This document shows positions 21,982-33,984 of a stretch of DNA of 64,000 nucleotides, in pieces. The notes under the pieces are model-generated. The model did no database searches and was not told the DNA's origin. It worked only from the letters and a program-made list of their open reading frames with translations. The position numbers and the translations under genes were made by a program. Where the stretch lies: contig JBJCIZ010000239.1 of assembly GCA_051294375.1 (NCBI GenBank), positions 3,421,152-3,485,151 of the forward strand. The letters run 5' to 3'. The DNA is from Paraspadella gotoi. Its lineage: Eukaryota; Chaetognatha. Each line of letters opens with the position of its first letter. Position 1 is the stretch's first letter.

Positions 21982-23747
21982 TCAGGATAAACGATCCTGA
22001 TAATCCCGCTCTCGCTGATCGCCAATCGCCAATCGGGCACCGTTGCAATCCATCATCGCTGCCAATCTCTCCACCCGCCCACCGTCTGCCAATCGATGCC
22101 CCCCTTCCTTCTCGCCGCTCGACGCCGTCGGCGACATCTCTCTTCCAACTCCTCGTCGACTCTTCCTGCATCCAATCCATTTTCTTCCCCACGCCTCCGC
22201 CACCGGGGCAAACACCCCGACCACGAAAGCCGCTCCGGTGACCAGGAAGAGTCCCGCCAACTTTGAAGGCGTCATCTGCAGTTGCTCGAGGCTCGAGGGT
22301 GGGCGACTCCGCGGGCGACGACAGAGTTGGAGGGTCTCCGCCTCCAGCCACCGATTGACGAGGCCGTCGTGACTGTAAGATACGATGCGTTCCGAGATTG
22401 GAGACAGGAGGGGATGATCCTGTTGAGGAAGGGAAGGCTTCATTGTGATGGGTAAAAAGGAATTTAAAATGTTAAAATGCACCGAAATTTTTGTAAAGGT
22501 TTCAATCAACCGGTTTAATCGAAAACATATATTTGGTACAACTGATAAACGAGCTATCCTTCCTTAGACTTTGGTGTGTAATTTTTATTTCAAAAGACCT
22601 TTCCCCTTAACTACAGAAATGAAATTAAAGTATTATAATAAAATTAGTACTAGTATTGTATTTGTATTTGTATTGTAACCTCCGGTCATTTCGTGAGCAA
22701 TCATATCAATCGGGTCAAGCCGGGGATAGTTCCCGCCAGTCCAATCTTCCCCTCCCCCCTCGCCCTACCTTCGCCAACGCAAAGGATATCGTGTCGAAGT
22801 TGAGTTGCGCCGGGAGCTTCTCCAACCTCTCGTCGCATTGAGTGGCGATGAAGTAGTCGATGTCCGCATCGGGGAGGACGATCGCGTCGCCGGCGTCTAG
22901 CGTCTCCTTCATCGACGGAAATTCGTAATTCTTTACGAGGCCCCAATCGAGCATTCGAGAGTAGGCACGGCGGAGGAACGGATCCCCGTTTCTAATGAAT
23001 AGGAATTAGGATGGGTGGAAGCGGATAGATTCCGGGATATGTGGATATAATTTTAAGCAGTTCCATAGCGTAGGATAAAGTCACTTTTCGATCGGAAAAA
23101 GGATTGAATAATGAGAGAGAGAGTGAGAGTGAGAGAGAGAAAGAAAAAGAAAGAAATAGTAACTCTATCACGAAAGCATTGATAGCGAAATTGCGAAAGT
23201 TCCATTAGGTTATTCATTACGTTATCCTTAAAATAACAATTTTTTTTCCCCTAACATCGCAGATGTAATCAGAACCAAAAATGGAACCGGATCCGCGCCT
23301 CGGGAAGAATCCGTCTGATTCCGGATTCGACTCTCTCATTGGACGAACCACCAAGTGAACCGTACAATCAGCAGATGCATTCCTTCGTTCCCCTTAAACT
23401 TGGCTCGCCTGAAAAAGTCCTCGTCCGACGAATTGGCCAAAACTCCGAAACGAATCTTCGTTTGGTTAAAAAGTTCGGCGGATGGTTCGAAACCCCGGAC
23501 GTCGTGTGTTGAACGGTGAGGAAAGCGGCCAAGTTGGCCGTGTAGGTCGAGGTCATGACAGGCAAAAGGTCCACCAGGCCAGGGTCAGGATTTTTTGCCG
23601 CCCAGGGATCGAGGGGTCTCGCCTTCGATGCTCTGGTGAGAGAGAGAGAGAGAGAGCGCGTTTGTATAAAAAATGTTTAAGAAACTAAAACAACAACAAC
23701 ATCAACAACAACAACCTGACGACGAGCATGATGTTGTTGGTAGAGAC

Positions 23748-23779
<32 letters not shown>

Positions 23780-24684
23780 GTCATAGAAAGAATAAGAATA
23801 AGAGACGAAGAGAGTCAAGAGTCGAGATTCAAGTAAAAAGTTGTCCTTTTCCTATTAAATACTTTGTTCACCTGCTGCATCAAAGTGCCGCACGAAAACC
23901 AGAAGCTGTCGGAGCATTCGAACCTTCCTCCTCCTCCTCCTCCTCCTCCTCCTCCGAGCCGTCTCGACAATCGCTCCGTCGTCGTCAAGGCGACGTTAAA
24001 CGCGACGAAGGCGACGACGATGCTCCACCAGAGTTTGTCCTCGAACGGATTGAGGAACTGGAAGAGGTCGACCTCGGGGAATCGCTTGACGACGGCTTGG
24101 AGGCCCATCGCCATGTAGGGTTGGGTGAAACTCACGCTGGAAAGCGGGTCGAATCGGATAGGCGGAAATTTTGAACCAAGTTTGGTGAATGAGAGTATTG
24201 AGCTATATTTTCAACCAACCTCGTTTAAAGCCTCCAAAAATGAAGAACATGCTAATAATTACAATCGTCCCTCGACTAATGACTTGCCAAACGATGATTA
24301 GCTGAATATTAATAAATAACTATTTCGGCTTACGTCGTGGCGTTTGTTTTTTTTTAACAACCGGCAATTAATTTTTAATGTCGAATTTCTTAGTAAACTA
24401 AACCCGGCCGTCACTCACTTCATATTTTTCAGCCGATGAGGCGTGATGCTTAGACTCTGCATCGCCAGATCCGCTTTTCCCGTCTCCAACTGATGCAGCA
24501 ACTCGTTGTAGGAGGATTCCAAGATCCGGACTTCGTAGTCGAAGCCCAAGTCGGTCGCCAACTCGTGGAGCAATCGGACGCAGATACCGCGAAAGCCTTC
24601 GGAGGCCGTGTGGGTCACGTAAGGAGGGTAGAGGAGGGTGACCACGCGGAGATGTGGGCGTGCCGGAGGAGGTGGTGTGGTCAT
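21982..24684 (-). CDS. Ionotropic glutamate receptor lacking amino-terminal domain
   Basis: Five exons on the minus strand: 24684-24419, 24136-23872, 23632-23400, 22991-22769 and 22419-21982, about 475 residues. The protein starts directly with the S1 half of the ligand-binding domain (LRVVTLLYPPYVT...GFRG). SITPHR supplies the expected ligand-binding Arg. M1 is WWSIVVAFVAFNVAL. The pore loop is SFWFSCGTLMQQ with Gln at the Q/R site, and the M3 gate is STYTANLAAFLTV. S2 carries PDADIDYF, whose Asp suggests an amino-ligand-binding acid. M4 is KLAGLFLVTGAAFVVGVF, followed by a 74-residue tail. The third exon needs three added single bases (in an A run, at CTG-GTC, and after VQH) to keep M3 and S2 in frame. 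An about ten-Gly run from a (CCT)n tract sits between M1 and the pore. No upstream exon for an amino-terminal domain or signal peptide was found, so the start may be incomplete. Confidence 0.85.
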
Positions 24685-24888
24685 GATCGGTTTTGTGGGT
24701 CAATGATTTCGAGCGGAGTCAAATGTAGTTGGCTTTTTAGTTTTTTGTTTTTTTTTGTGCGTGTGGGAAGAATTTGTAGGCAAAAGAGAAAGAGGGGGAA
24801 AAAAGTGTAATCAGAAATCGGAAAATCGCGGGCTTGTTGTTTTAAAACCTAATCTCTTTAGTTTCGACACGCGCGGATGGCGAGAGAG

Positions 24889-24929
<41 letters not shown>

Positions 24930-25350
24930 ACATTTTGTTTGCCGTATTGATAAAAGTGTATTTCCTTACGTGGCGTTTTTTCCTTTACCAGTACTTGTAA
25001 CAAAATCCGTTATTCTTTTTTTCCTTCTTTTATTTGAGTTAGTAATAAGGCTATTTATTGATTACAGTACAGTGTACACTGTACAGTGTACAGTGTCCAA
25101 AGCGGGACTCGAAACTAATGCTGGGAGGTATCGGAGCGATGTGTTGCTTCTTTACTTCTTTGCTGACAAGTGCAAAAAATAACTTATAACTTATGGCATT
25201 AGTTCTCACTAGTAAAGTTTGATAATCCAAACGATAAGTAACATTTAAAGTACGATCAACTACATTTAATCGTCGTCGTCGTCGTCGTCGTCGTCGCTCG
25301 GTGAGAAAGCGATAATTGGAAGTTGTTTTTGTTTGTTACAAAAAAATAAG

Positions 25351-25381
<31 letters not shown>

Positions 25382-25562
25382 CTAAGTACGGCAGAATTTA
25401 TTGTAGAATAATATTGGTTGTACCAATTTCATGTAAAAATTATAATATAGTAAACGTATTCAACTTCTGCGTAGAAAAAAAAAGTACTATGCGCTAAATC
25501 AGGTTTCACTTTTAATGTAAAAAAAAACTGAAACACGAAACGATTGAAAAATAGATCCACTT

Positions 25563-26361
25563 TCACTTCTTCTTTCCTCCCCTTCCTGCTCCTCCTCCTC
25601 CTCCTCCTCCTCCTCCCTTCTTATCTTTCCCGCCTCCGTCTCCCCTGCCCTTTCCTCCTTCTCCTCCTTCTTTCTTTCCTCCCTTTCCTCCCTCTTTCTC
25701 CTTCTTCGGCTTCTTCGTCAGAATCGCCGCCGCCTCTCCTTTCTCCCCCGCCTCCACGACCGGTTCCTCCTCTTCGCCTTCCTCGTCGAAATCCGCCGCC
25801 GCTTGACCCAACGCCTCGCCAACGCGCCTGGAGAAGAGGGGGAGGGAGTGAGGGAGGAAAAGAGGAAGAGGGGGAGGGAGAAAAATAAATTTGAAAAGGG
25901 GTGAGAGAGTAATGAAAGTAAGAATTGAAATTGAAGAGAGGAAAGGGTGAGGGAGAGAGAAAGAGGGAGAGAGGGAGGAGGCGCCAGGTTCTTTGCTTCC
26001 CCCTCCCTTTTCTCTCTCACCCTCACTCTCCCCTTCCTCTCCTCGCTTGAATTGGCCGAGCTCTTCCTCCTCCTCCTCCTCTCTCTCTTCCCCCTTCCTC
26101 TTCTAACTTAAAGTTGCTAAGTTCGTCCTCATCTCCCTCCCATCCCCCTCCTCTTCCTCTCCTCACTTGAATTTGTTGAGCTCTTCCTCCGTCGGGGAGT
26201 CCGACAGCCGCGGCTTCAGCAGCGGCGCCGACGCCAGCGACGGATAACGCGAGGCTTTGGCGGGAATCGGACGGTTCGTGTCTTCGTCTTTCGCAGTGAA
26301 GGCTGGCGGAGACCCGGGGCCTTGTCGCCTGAGAGAGAGAGATGAGAGAGAAGAAGAGTGC

Positions 26362-26435
<74 letters not shown>

Positions 26436-26813
26436 AATGTAAAAGAAAAGAAATCTGAATAACAAAGCCTCGGGAGACGCAATATCGGCCAAAAAAAAAT
26501 AATTAACAATAAAAACAATCGAAAAATGAGGACAACCTTCGTTGTCGGGCGAGATGCTCTTCTCTTCAACCTCGTCGTCGCTGAAGGTCAACTTGGATCG
26601 TTTTATTTACAAAAAAAAAAATAGGATTAAGTAATTGTAGTTTTAATATTAATAGGATTTTATATTGATCGACCGTTTTTCTCTCTATATCTCACTCACT
26701 CTTTCTCTCTCTTTCTCTTACTTTCCTTCTTTTTTTTCTTTCTTTCTTTCTTTCTTTCTTTTCTTTCTTTTCTTTCTTTCTTTCTTTCTTTCTTTCTTTT
26801 CTTTCTTTTTCAT

Positions 26814-26862
<49 letters not shown>

Positions 26863-27754
26863 GGCAACTGCTTCTTCCTCCTTTTTTTCTCCAACTTCTC
26901 GTCTCCAGACTTCAAGAGGATTCCGCTCTTCGCTGGGAGGAACGAAGGCTCGAAGTCGCCCTTCCAGCCGAGGAGGTAACCCTGTCCAGGGTCGGACGTA
27001 AGGGCGGTGGTTATTTCATTTGAGTCAGTTCAAAGAAAATCGATCCAAGCATTCAAGAGCTAAAGCTCCCGAAAGACAACTGATCAAAATCAAAATCGGG
27101 GGGGAAAAACATTTTTGAAGATCTTCCAAAAACCGAGAATACTTTTAGCCTTTGATCATTAAATGATACAATGCTACTGAAACTAGAACAAGCTAAGTCT
27201 ATTTATAACTAAGGAAGAGGATCGGCGACGTGGGTAAAATTTAGTTTCAATGATTCTACAAGCTGATTGGTCGATTCTGGTTCCATTCTTGATCCGATTT
27301 GCTTTTGGTGGCTCGATACTCCTGCGATGGTATTCATGTTTTGGATGGGAAATAGAGACTTTTGAAAGAGGAAGTAGTTACTTTTAAAAAATCGCTGCTT
27401 AGAAACGAATAGCCACATATTAACCAAATTTTTACCCATAGTTCCTTTTTCCATTTTTTTCCATTTCCTTTTATTTTAAAGAAATCTAACTTGATTTATT
27501 CTCATAATGTTTTTAGGTGTCCTATTTTTTTTTGCACAGGCCTGTATGATAAAAAATAAAATATTTATTATATTTATTTAAAAATAAATATTGATTTTAT
27601 TTATTTATTTTAGTAAATTAAAGGAGTCACCCACCTTTGACTTTTCCTCCCCACTTCCTCTTCTTCCTCCTCCTGCCTTCTTCGTTCCCTCCTCGTGAAT
27701 TTTCTCGGCGAAGTTGGGATCCATGATTTCCGGCAAGTCTGAAGAAGGGAGAGA

Positions 27755-27786
<32 letters not shown>

Positions 27787-28497
27787 AAGGGGGAGAGAGA
27801 GAAAGAAAAAGAGAGAGAAAGAGAGAGAGAAAGAGAGAGGGGGAACAGAGAGAAANNNNNNNNNNNNNNNNNNNNNNNNNNNNNNNNNNNNNNNNNNNNN
27901 NNNNNNNNNNNNNNNNNNNNNNNNNNNNNNNNNNNNNNNNNNNNNNNNNNNNNNNTGTTTGTTTTTGTTTGGGGTTCCACGTGAATCCAAAAAAAAATCA
28001 TGAGTTGACGTAAATAGGTAAAACAACATAAGTATTTCTAAATACTACGAAAATGTAAATGAAATTTTAAAAACTCAAACTAATTTTCATATTGTTTATT
28101 CCTGACATATACTTGTTTTAAGTACTGTTTTGAAAGTTCGTAAAACAACATAAGTATTTCTTAATACTACGAAATGTAAATGAAATTTTAAAAACTCAAA
28201 CTAATTTCATATAGTTTATTCCTGACATATAGTTTTTTAAGTACTGTTTTGAAAGTTTCGTCATCTGTCTTACGTTATTCCGTCTGTCTGTCCTTCCGCC
28301 CGTCTGTCTGTCCTTCCGCTCGTCTGTCTGTCTTCGCCCGTTTGTCTCTAAATCCCCTGAACCGACCTTGTGGCGTCGGGTCGACGGATTCGTCGAGAGC
28401 GTTGGAGGATGAAGTCGACTTCCGTCGCCTGAAGCAGCTCTCGATCGTGAAGACGACGACGGCAGAGGAGACCCGGCGGGATCAGCTGGAGGAGGGA
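25563..28497 (-). CDS. Unrecognised charged protein, C-terminal exons
   Basis: Exons that join in phase: 27738-27635, 26981-26862, 26591-26537, 26328-26167 and 25827-25563 (stop). A possible exon at 28497-28365 lies upstream. The protein carries LPEIMDPNFAEKIHEEG, GYLLGWKGDFEPSF...DEKLEKKRRKKQLP, LTFSDDEVEEKSISPDN and RPIPAKASRYPSLASAPLL. It then has SDSPTEEELNKFK and RVGEALGQAAADFDEE, and ends in a Lys/Gly-rich tail. The GWKGDFEPSF exon is paralogous to one at 35025-34846. These exons are therefore either the 3' end of the long minus-strand gene that starts at 46029, with the CHP gene nested between, or a tandem paralogue. One base is probably missing before RQGPGSPP. No known domain recognised. 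Confidence 0.55.
26041..26190 (-). repeat. Three degenerate copies of an exon end and its donor
   Basis: On the minus strand the exon end GAGCTCAACAAATTCAA|GTGAGG is followed, at about 60-bp steps, by GAACTTAGCAACTTTAAGTTAG and GAGCTCGGCCAATTCAAGCG. All are embedded in GAGGAAG-type purine sequence. The encoded motif would be EELNKFK, DELSNFK and EELGQFK. Confidence 0.55.
26359..26432. repeat. (GA)n microsatellite
   Basis: An almost pure GA dinucleotide run of about 70 bp in an intron of the minus-strand gene. A matching (CT)n run sits at 26818-26859. Confidence 0.9.
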
Positions 28498-29819
28498 GCA
28501 GGGGATTGGTTGATGGAGAGAGTCGAGTCTCTCTTTCTCTCTCTTTCTCTCTTTGTCTCTCTCTCTCTGTTAACTCGATAAACGTTTCTCTTGACTCGAT
28601 TAAATCGATGCAGAGGTTTTCTTTCCTAAAAGTTAAAATTTTTAGTTCAAATTAACTTGAATTGATTTTAATTTTTTAACTCCAAATGGCTAGAGTTGTG
28701 GACTATGAAAAAAAGTTCGTGAGAAACGAGAAATCCTACAACCGATGCGAATTTCATTGACTTGTACTTGTACTTTGTACAAGTAAACGGCGCAGCCACT
28801 GGTTTAATCGATGAGAAAATAAGAAACTCAACTGACAGAAAAAACGAGTCGCAATAAAATTGAAAACGGATTTGTTTTAGCTCAGCATTAAAACTGTACT
28901 GCGACTAAAACTTAAAACTAATTTACATATGTAGTATTACGGATTACAAAATTAATTATTCTTATAAAAAATTTTCATCGAAGAAAATAGTATATGATAC
29001 AACACGAATTATACTAACAAAACTGTATTTTAAATCCTTACTTTTCTCTAATATTCAATATAGATTGACGATATAAATCAAACGAAAAAAGTGCGAAAAG
29101 CCGAAATAACATTATTTAACCTTATCTAATCTCTTATCTTTCAACAAAGAAACTAGCTCCCGTTGAGCAAATTCAGAAAATTTAAGCGATTCGTACGTTC
29201 GTAGTATCGAATCCTATTTAAGTAAATGAATGTTACATCTTAAAGAATTGGTAAGAAGGGAGGAAAGGATGATAAGTTGTTTCGCCGCACTCTCAACACG
29301 TGCGAAAAATAGCCCAGACGCCAGATCCCAGTGTCTCAACATAATAAAAGATAGTGGAGCAAAGTGAGCTTCAGACTACTATGCGTATCTTCTTTGCCAA
29401 CCTCAGCAGCATGGACGGGTCCTGAGCATGGTACTAGCCTTGGTAGTTTTCTAGGCCCCGAAGGCGGTTTACGGCCGTTCTAAGTTTCCCGCTGGGAAGA
29501 CAAGGTATGGGACTGAACTCTGTACCTTGTGGTCGTGAGCTAATGGCTTTACTCAATGAGCCACCGGGTCACGACTGAAGAAAATATGCTTAATATTGCT
29601 TATTGCTAAATTGCTTATAGGCGGGGTGAACTGCGATACCCGACTACAGATGTTTTATATTGAAAGCGTCTTATATCAAAATAGTTTTTCTTCTCTCTTT
29701 TTCATCGCTAACATAAAAAATCCCTGCAGTTTATTCAATTTCTGTTTACACAAGTGCATGTTGAAAGAAAGAAATAACTGACCCGTTTAAAGCTTAAAAT
29801 TCGGGAGCGATCCACTACG

Positions 29820-29853
<34 letters not shown>

Positions 29854-30394
29854 ACGATTTTTCGATCTTCAACCTGGTGTTCAGGATCCTACAAAAATTG
29901 AGGGCTGAGATTCCTCTCGCTCTCTGGTTTCGCTTCCACTCTCTCTCTATCTTTCCCGCTTTAAAAAATCGGATATTATTTTTATTTTTTCCTGGTTCGT
30001 CTTCTTCGATACAAATTTTTACGAAACTAAATCTTTCCGGGGATCGATTAAATTTTAGACAAAATAACAATCGAATTAAGAATAACAACAATAACACAAC
30101 AACGGCGGGAAACGGGATTTTAAAATCTAATTTGTCGATAATTGTCGTTTCTCACAAACCAAACACGGCATTCCAGGCTAATTTTTTTTCTCTTCTCCTC
30201 CAGAAACGCGATATCTTATTCCAAAATAGTTTTTAATATTTCCATCAATGATATTCTTTTAAGGACACCGACACCGACAATTTTTCTCTTTCATGGTGCA
30301 TTTATTTTGATAATTTTATATGTTTAATGTTTTAATACAAATATTTTTTTTACTTTTTCAAAATCTCAGGCAAATCCAGTCGTTGGCGAAGACA
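28498..30394. other. Non-coding stretch with a SINE B copy
   Basis: Between the putative exons on the minus strand and the CHP gene. Apart from the SINE at 29345-29610 and a (GA)n run at 29823-29852, no gene or conserved frame was recognised. Confidence 0.45.
29345..29610 (-). mobile_element. SINE family B, reverse copy
   Basis: Read on the minus strand, the head 'cgtgacccggtggctcattg' leads to AGCTCACGACCACAAGGT, then 'ttcccagcgggaaactt', 'ggtactatgctcaggacccg' and 'ggcaaagaagatacgc'. The order matches the copies at 38962 and 40372. Confidence 0.6.
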
Positions 30395-30690
30395 GCTTCT
30401 ATTCCAAGACCTTAATATCCCACTGCCATCGCCTGACTATATACCATCGCTTTAATATCGCTTAATCAATCGCCTTTTATCGCCTTTACTGTCGCCTTAA
30501 AATCGCTTTAATATCGCCCTACCACCGCCTGAACATTGCCTTTAAATCGCCTTAAAATCGACTTTAATATCACCCTACTCGCCGCCTGAACGTCGCCTTT
30601 GCATCGCCTTACTGTTCGCTTAAAATCAGCTTTAATATCGCCCTACCACCGCCTGAACATCGTCTTTGCCATCGCCTCAACATCGCCTTG
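30395..30690 (+). repeat. ATCGCC-type tandem array upstream of CHP gene
   Basis: About 25 short units built on ATCGCCTTTA/ATCGCTTTAATATCGCC recur every 10-13 bases. A higher-order unit of roughly 90 bp includes CTACCACCGCCTGAACATCG. The array ends about 160 bp before the CHP start codon. Confidence 0.7.
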
Positions 30691-30850
30691 GATTGTAAAC
30701 TCGATGTACCAACAAAAGTTAGTCTCATCTATTGTTCAAAACTTTCCAATCCTCTTTTAAAAACCCCACACCTAAAAGCTCACACACACCGCGCCTCACC
30801 CGGTCTCTTTCCTCTCACCTTCTCAGTACCATAACCCCCGACCTCCCAAA

Positions 30851-33107
30851 ATGGGCGCCAAACCCTCCTGCCCGCTCCCGCCCGACGAGTCGAGTCCATC
30901 CGCTCCGAAACGGGCCTGACCGAGACGGCCGTCGCCGACTTGTGGGACCGTTCCGAGAGCTGGACCGACACGGCCGGGAACGCTCGGCCGAGAGGACTTT
31001 CTCGCCATTCCGGATTTCATGCGCAACCCGCTCGCCGATCGAATCACCCATCTCTTCTTCCCGGCGCGGGGCGAGGGAAAGGGCAGCGTCGGGAGTCTCG
31101 GCAGCGTCGGCAGCAGCGTCACCGAAGCCGAGGCGGAGCAGCGCGTCGACTTTCGGCAATTCGTCCGGACGCTGGCGATTTTCCGGCCGCTGAAGCGAGA
31201 AGGAGTTGAGGATTCGGAGGACGGGAAAGATTTTGTTAATTCGAAGAAGGAGAAATGAGATTTTCATCAGGTAAACAATTTTTTTTTTATTGGGGGGGAG
31301 GGGTGGCACTCAGTGGTTCGCAGACCCTTCATGCTCTAAGGGTGAGTATCTATCAATTCAGCGTGGCTCGTTGTAAAGCACAATGACCAATACCGGGTTC
31401 GACCAATGTGTACTGCGGACGTAGGGGTGGCTGCATGGCAAACCCTAAGCCTGGTTCCAAGCCAGGACCGTTCCATGGCGTTGAGGGGTTATGAAGTTAT
31501 GGATAGTCATTTCAGCATACTTAGCGCCTTATCCATAGATCGATCATTAAATCACAATTTTCACGTAAATGAGATCGACGGACATTTTGGATACCCTCGT
31601 CACAAAGAATTAAGTCGTTGATTTAATTTAATTAATTTTATATTAACTACTTGAAAAGTCAATAACAAAGGCAAAAACGGGTTCTACGTTTCATCAACGA
31701 ATTTCAAAACGATATTAACGGACGATATACTTGAAGAAGATACAACGCGGTTAAGGGGACCCAGTGATAAAAATGATATCATAAGCTTAAGGGTCTATCA
31801 TCAAGAAATTTGAATGGTGATGTCATTAATTTTTCTTGCACAGGAAAGTGGCAAAAAAATTGCTATCTCTTGATTGTAGCGGAAACAAAATTAATAATTA
31901 TGAAATAAAACATTTAGATTGACCCTACCTAAATATTATATAATCCGTTATTTATTTTTGCATTAGAAAGTATTTTTACTAAATTCCAAATTTTATTTTT
32001 TACGGTACAAAGCTACAATTTTAGGTTTAAGCCTCATTGAACAAGGCTTTACAAGACTAATATTTTTTTTATTTTTTATTTACTTAAAAGCAGAAAAATC
32101 AAACCTAAATTCTATCTTAAGAAACAAAACTATAATAATGTATTATTAGATACTCATATTCTTCTTTAAAATCTATTATTAAACATATTGATTCCTAATT
32201 ATAACATTAAAATTTAGCTAAGTACAATCTTTTCTCTTCTTTTTATATTATATTACTTCAAAGAGTTTTTATTTCATTCAATTAACAGAATCATTTAAAA
32301 AGAAAGTTTAAATAAATCAGTCGATACTTAAATTTGATTCATTTCTAGTTTTTTTTCTTATAAATTTTTGTGATAAAAGCTGAAAATCTTTTTAAAAATT
32401 AGATCTTACCCTTTTTTAGAAAAAAAAATTTTAAACTTGAAAAGATTTTCTTCTTACGCGATTTTTAAGAAAATTAAGCTCGCTGATTTTATCGAATTTT
32501 TTAACTACTTTTCCCAAATAAGATTATAGAAGAAAAATTATATTGGTCAGAAACCAGCTTAAAGTTAAAGGGTCAAACATTATGTTTTCAGCTTTTTACC
32601 CCCCTGTTCACTTGGTCCCCTAAGATGTAGTTGATAAAATACTTTGGACGTCGATTAAAGGGAGAGAAAAAACGTGTTATAGTTCTTGGCTTGAGATTCG
32701 AATGATGAAACATCACAATGTAAGGAGAAAAAGGTCAGCGACAACGACGACGACGGTGACTGAGGCTTCACGCGTAGTTCGGTGAAAGGATTCTTTGTGA
32801 CTGAGGTTATCTCGATGACCGAGGTCAAACTCGAGTCGTCGGAACATTAGGTTGTCTTCAATCTCACTTCCCTCTCAGAATGTACGACATCGACGGGAAC
32901 GGCGAGATCCAAGAGACGGAGATCCTCGAGGTCCTTCAGATGATGCTCGACCTCAACATCGACCCCCAACACCTCGTCAACATCGCCAAGCGCACCTTGG
33001 CCGAGGCCGACAAGGACGGCGACGCCATGATCACCTTCGAAGAGTTCTTCCGCACGTTGCAGCACACAGATATCGACAAGTCGTTGAGTCTGCGGTATTT
33101 CATGTGA
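30851..33107 (+). CDS. CHP1: Calcineurin-B-homologous EF-hand protein
   Basis: Two exons: 30851-31270 and 32879-33107. The protein starts MGAK, so it has the N-myristoylation Gly. It then carries VESIRSETGL, LGREDFLAIPDFMRNPLADR, FRQFVRTLAIFRPL, the canonical EF-hand loop DIDGNGEIQETE, a second loop DKDGDAMITFEE, and ends SLSLRYFM. This order matches the CHP family, cytosolic and membrane-associated partners of Na+/H+ exchangers. The two N-terminal EF loops are degenerate, as in that family. A Gly/Ser-rich insert of about 24 residues sits between LFFPARG and FRQF, where the family usually has a short acidic loop. Exon 1 needs about five added single bases to stay open (three near the start and two at KLRFSF before the donor). 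It lies antisense between the two halves of the minus-strand gene. Confidence 0.8.
31302..31525 (+). mobile_element. SINE family B, divergent copy in CHP intron
   Basis: Contains 'cactcagtggttcgcagacc', a B-box-like GGGTTCGACC, then 'agcctggttccaagccagga' and 'ccatggcgttgaggggtt', matching the body of the copy at 9493. Confidence 0.5.
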
Positions 33108-33984
33108 TGAAGGGGAGGAGGGTGTTGTGGTTGCTGGTTGTGGGCGTTAGGGGTGATGGTGGAGGTTGTTGAGGATACGGTGGTTTGGTTGTGGTGGAAC
33201 TGGTGAAGGATGTGGTTGGAGCTGGTGAGGGATGTGGCAGCGGGGATTGTAAAGATGGTAGACTTCTTTCAGATTGTGGTGGAAATTGTTGGGGAAGATT
33301 GTGGTTGAAGATGGTGGAGCTTGTTGGGGAATATTGGGGAAGATCGATGATGTTGAACAATATTAAGAGGATCACTACATCACTTTTGTACATTACTTTG
33401 TCGCACAACCAAAAAAAAAAAAAAAAAAAACTAGCAAAGCCAATTATTGATTATATTCTTTTTTTATATTTTTCCCCATCTTTTTTAATTTTAATTTTAT
33501 GATTTAAATATTACATTAAATTTTAACTTACTTTCTCTTCGATCTTGATTTTGACAGAAAGGAAAGCAGACCAGTTCGGGAATGTATTTAGAGCAGTTGA
33601 AGTTTGTCACTGAAAAAAAAAATAAGAAAAAAACCAGTTATGTCGAACCAATTATTACTATTTCAACTGTATTTTATGTTTAGTGTTTACGCTGACTCAC
33701 GCTGAGTAAGAAAATAACCTGTTCTCACTTAGTTAGCAAATATAAAAACGGACAAGTTACAAGAAAATAATATTAAGACGTTCGCGTGTATCTTAAATCA
33801 TTAAGCTTTGGTACGTGTACCATAAGNNNNNNNNNNNNNNNNNNNNNNNNNNNNNNNNNNNNNNNNNNNNNNNNNNNNNNNNNNNNNNNNNNNNNNNNNN
33901 NNNNNNNNNNNNNNNNNNNNNNNNNNTTTTGTTTATTATCGTGTTTGTATATTAATTTGCACGTTTGATTCTTTCGTTTTTTTA
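33108..33984. other. 3' flank of CHP gene and gap
   Basis: Begins with imperfect GGTGG/TTGTGG repeats (33120-33350), then an A run at 33411-33430 and a 100-N gap at 33827-33926. No further gene seen. Confidence 0.5.

Noticed and set aside
28249-28581. Plus-strand frame containing LEDEVDFRRLKQLSIVKTTTAEE
   Set aside because: The composition looks protein-like, but no acceptor or donor fits on the plus strand. The minus strand has a strong acceptor (CTCCCTCCTCCAG) at the same place, so it is listed only as a doubtful minus-strand exon.
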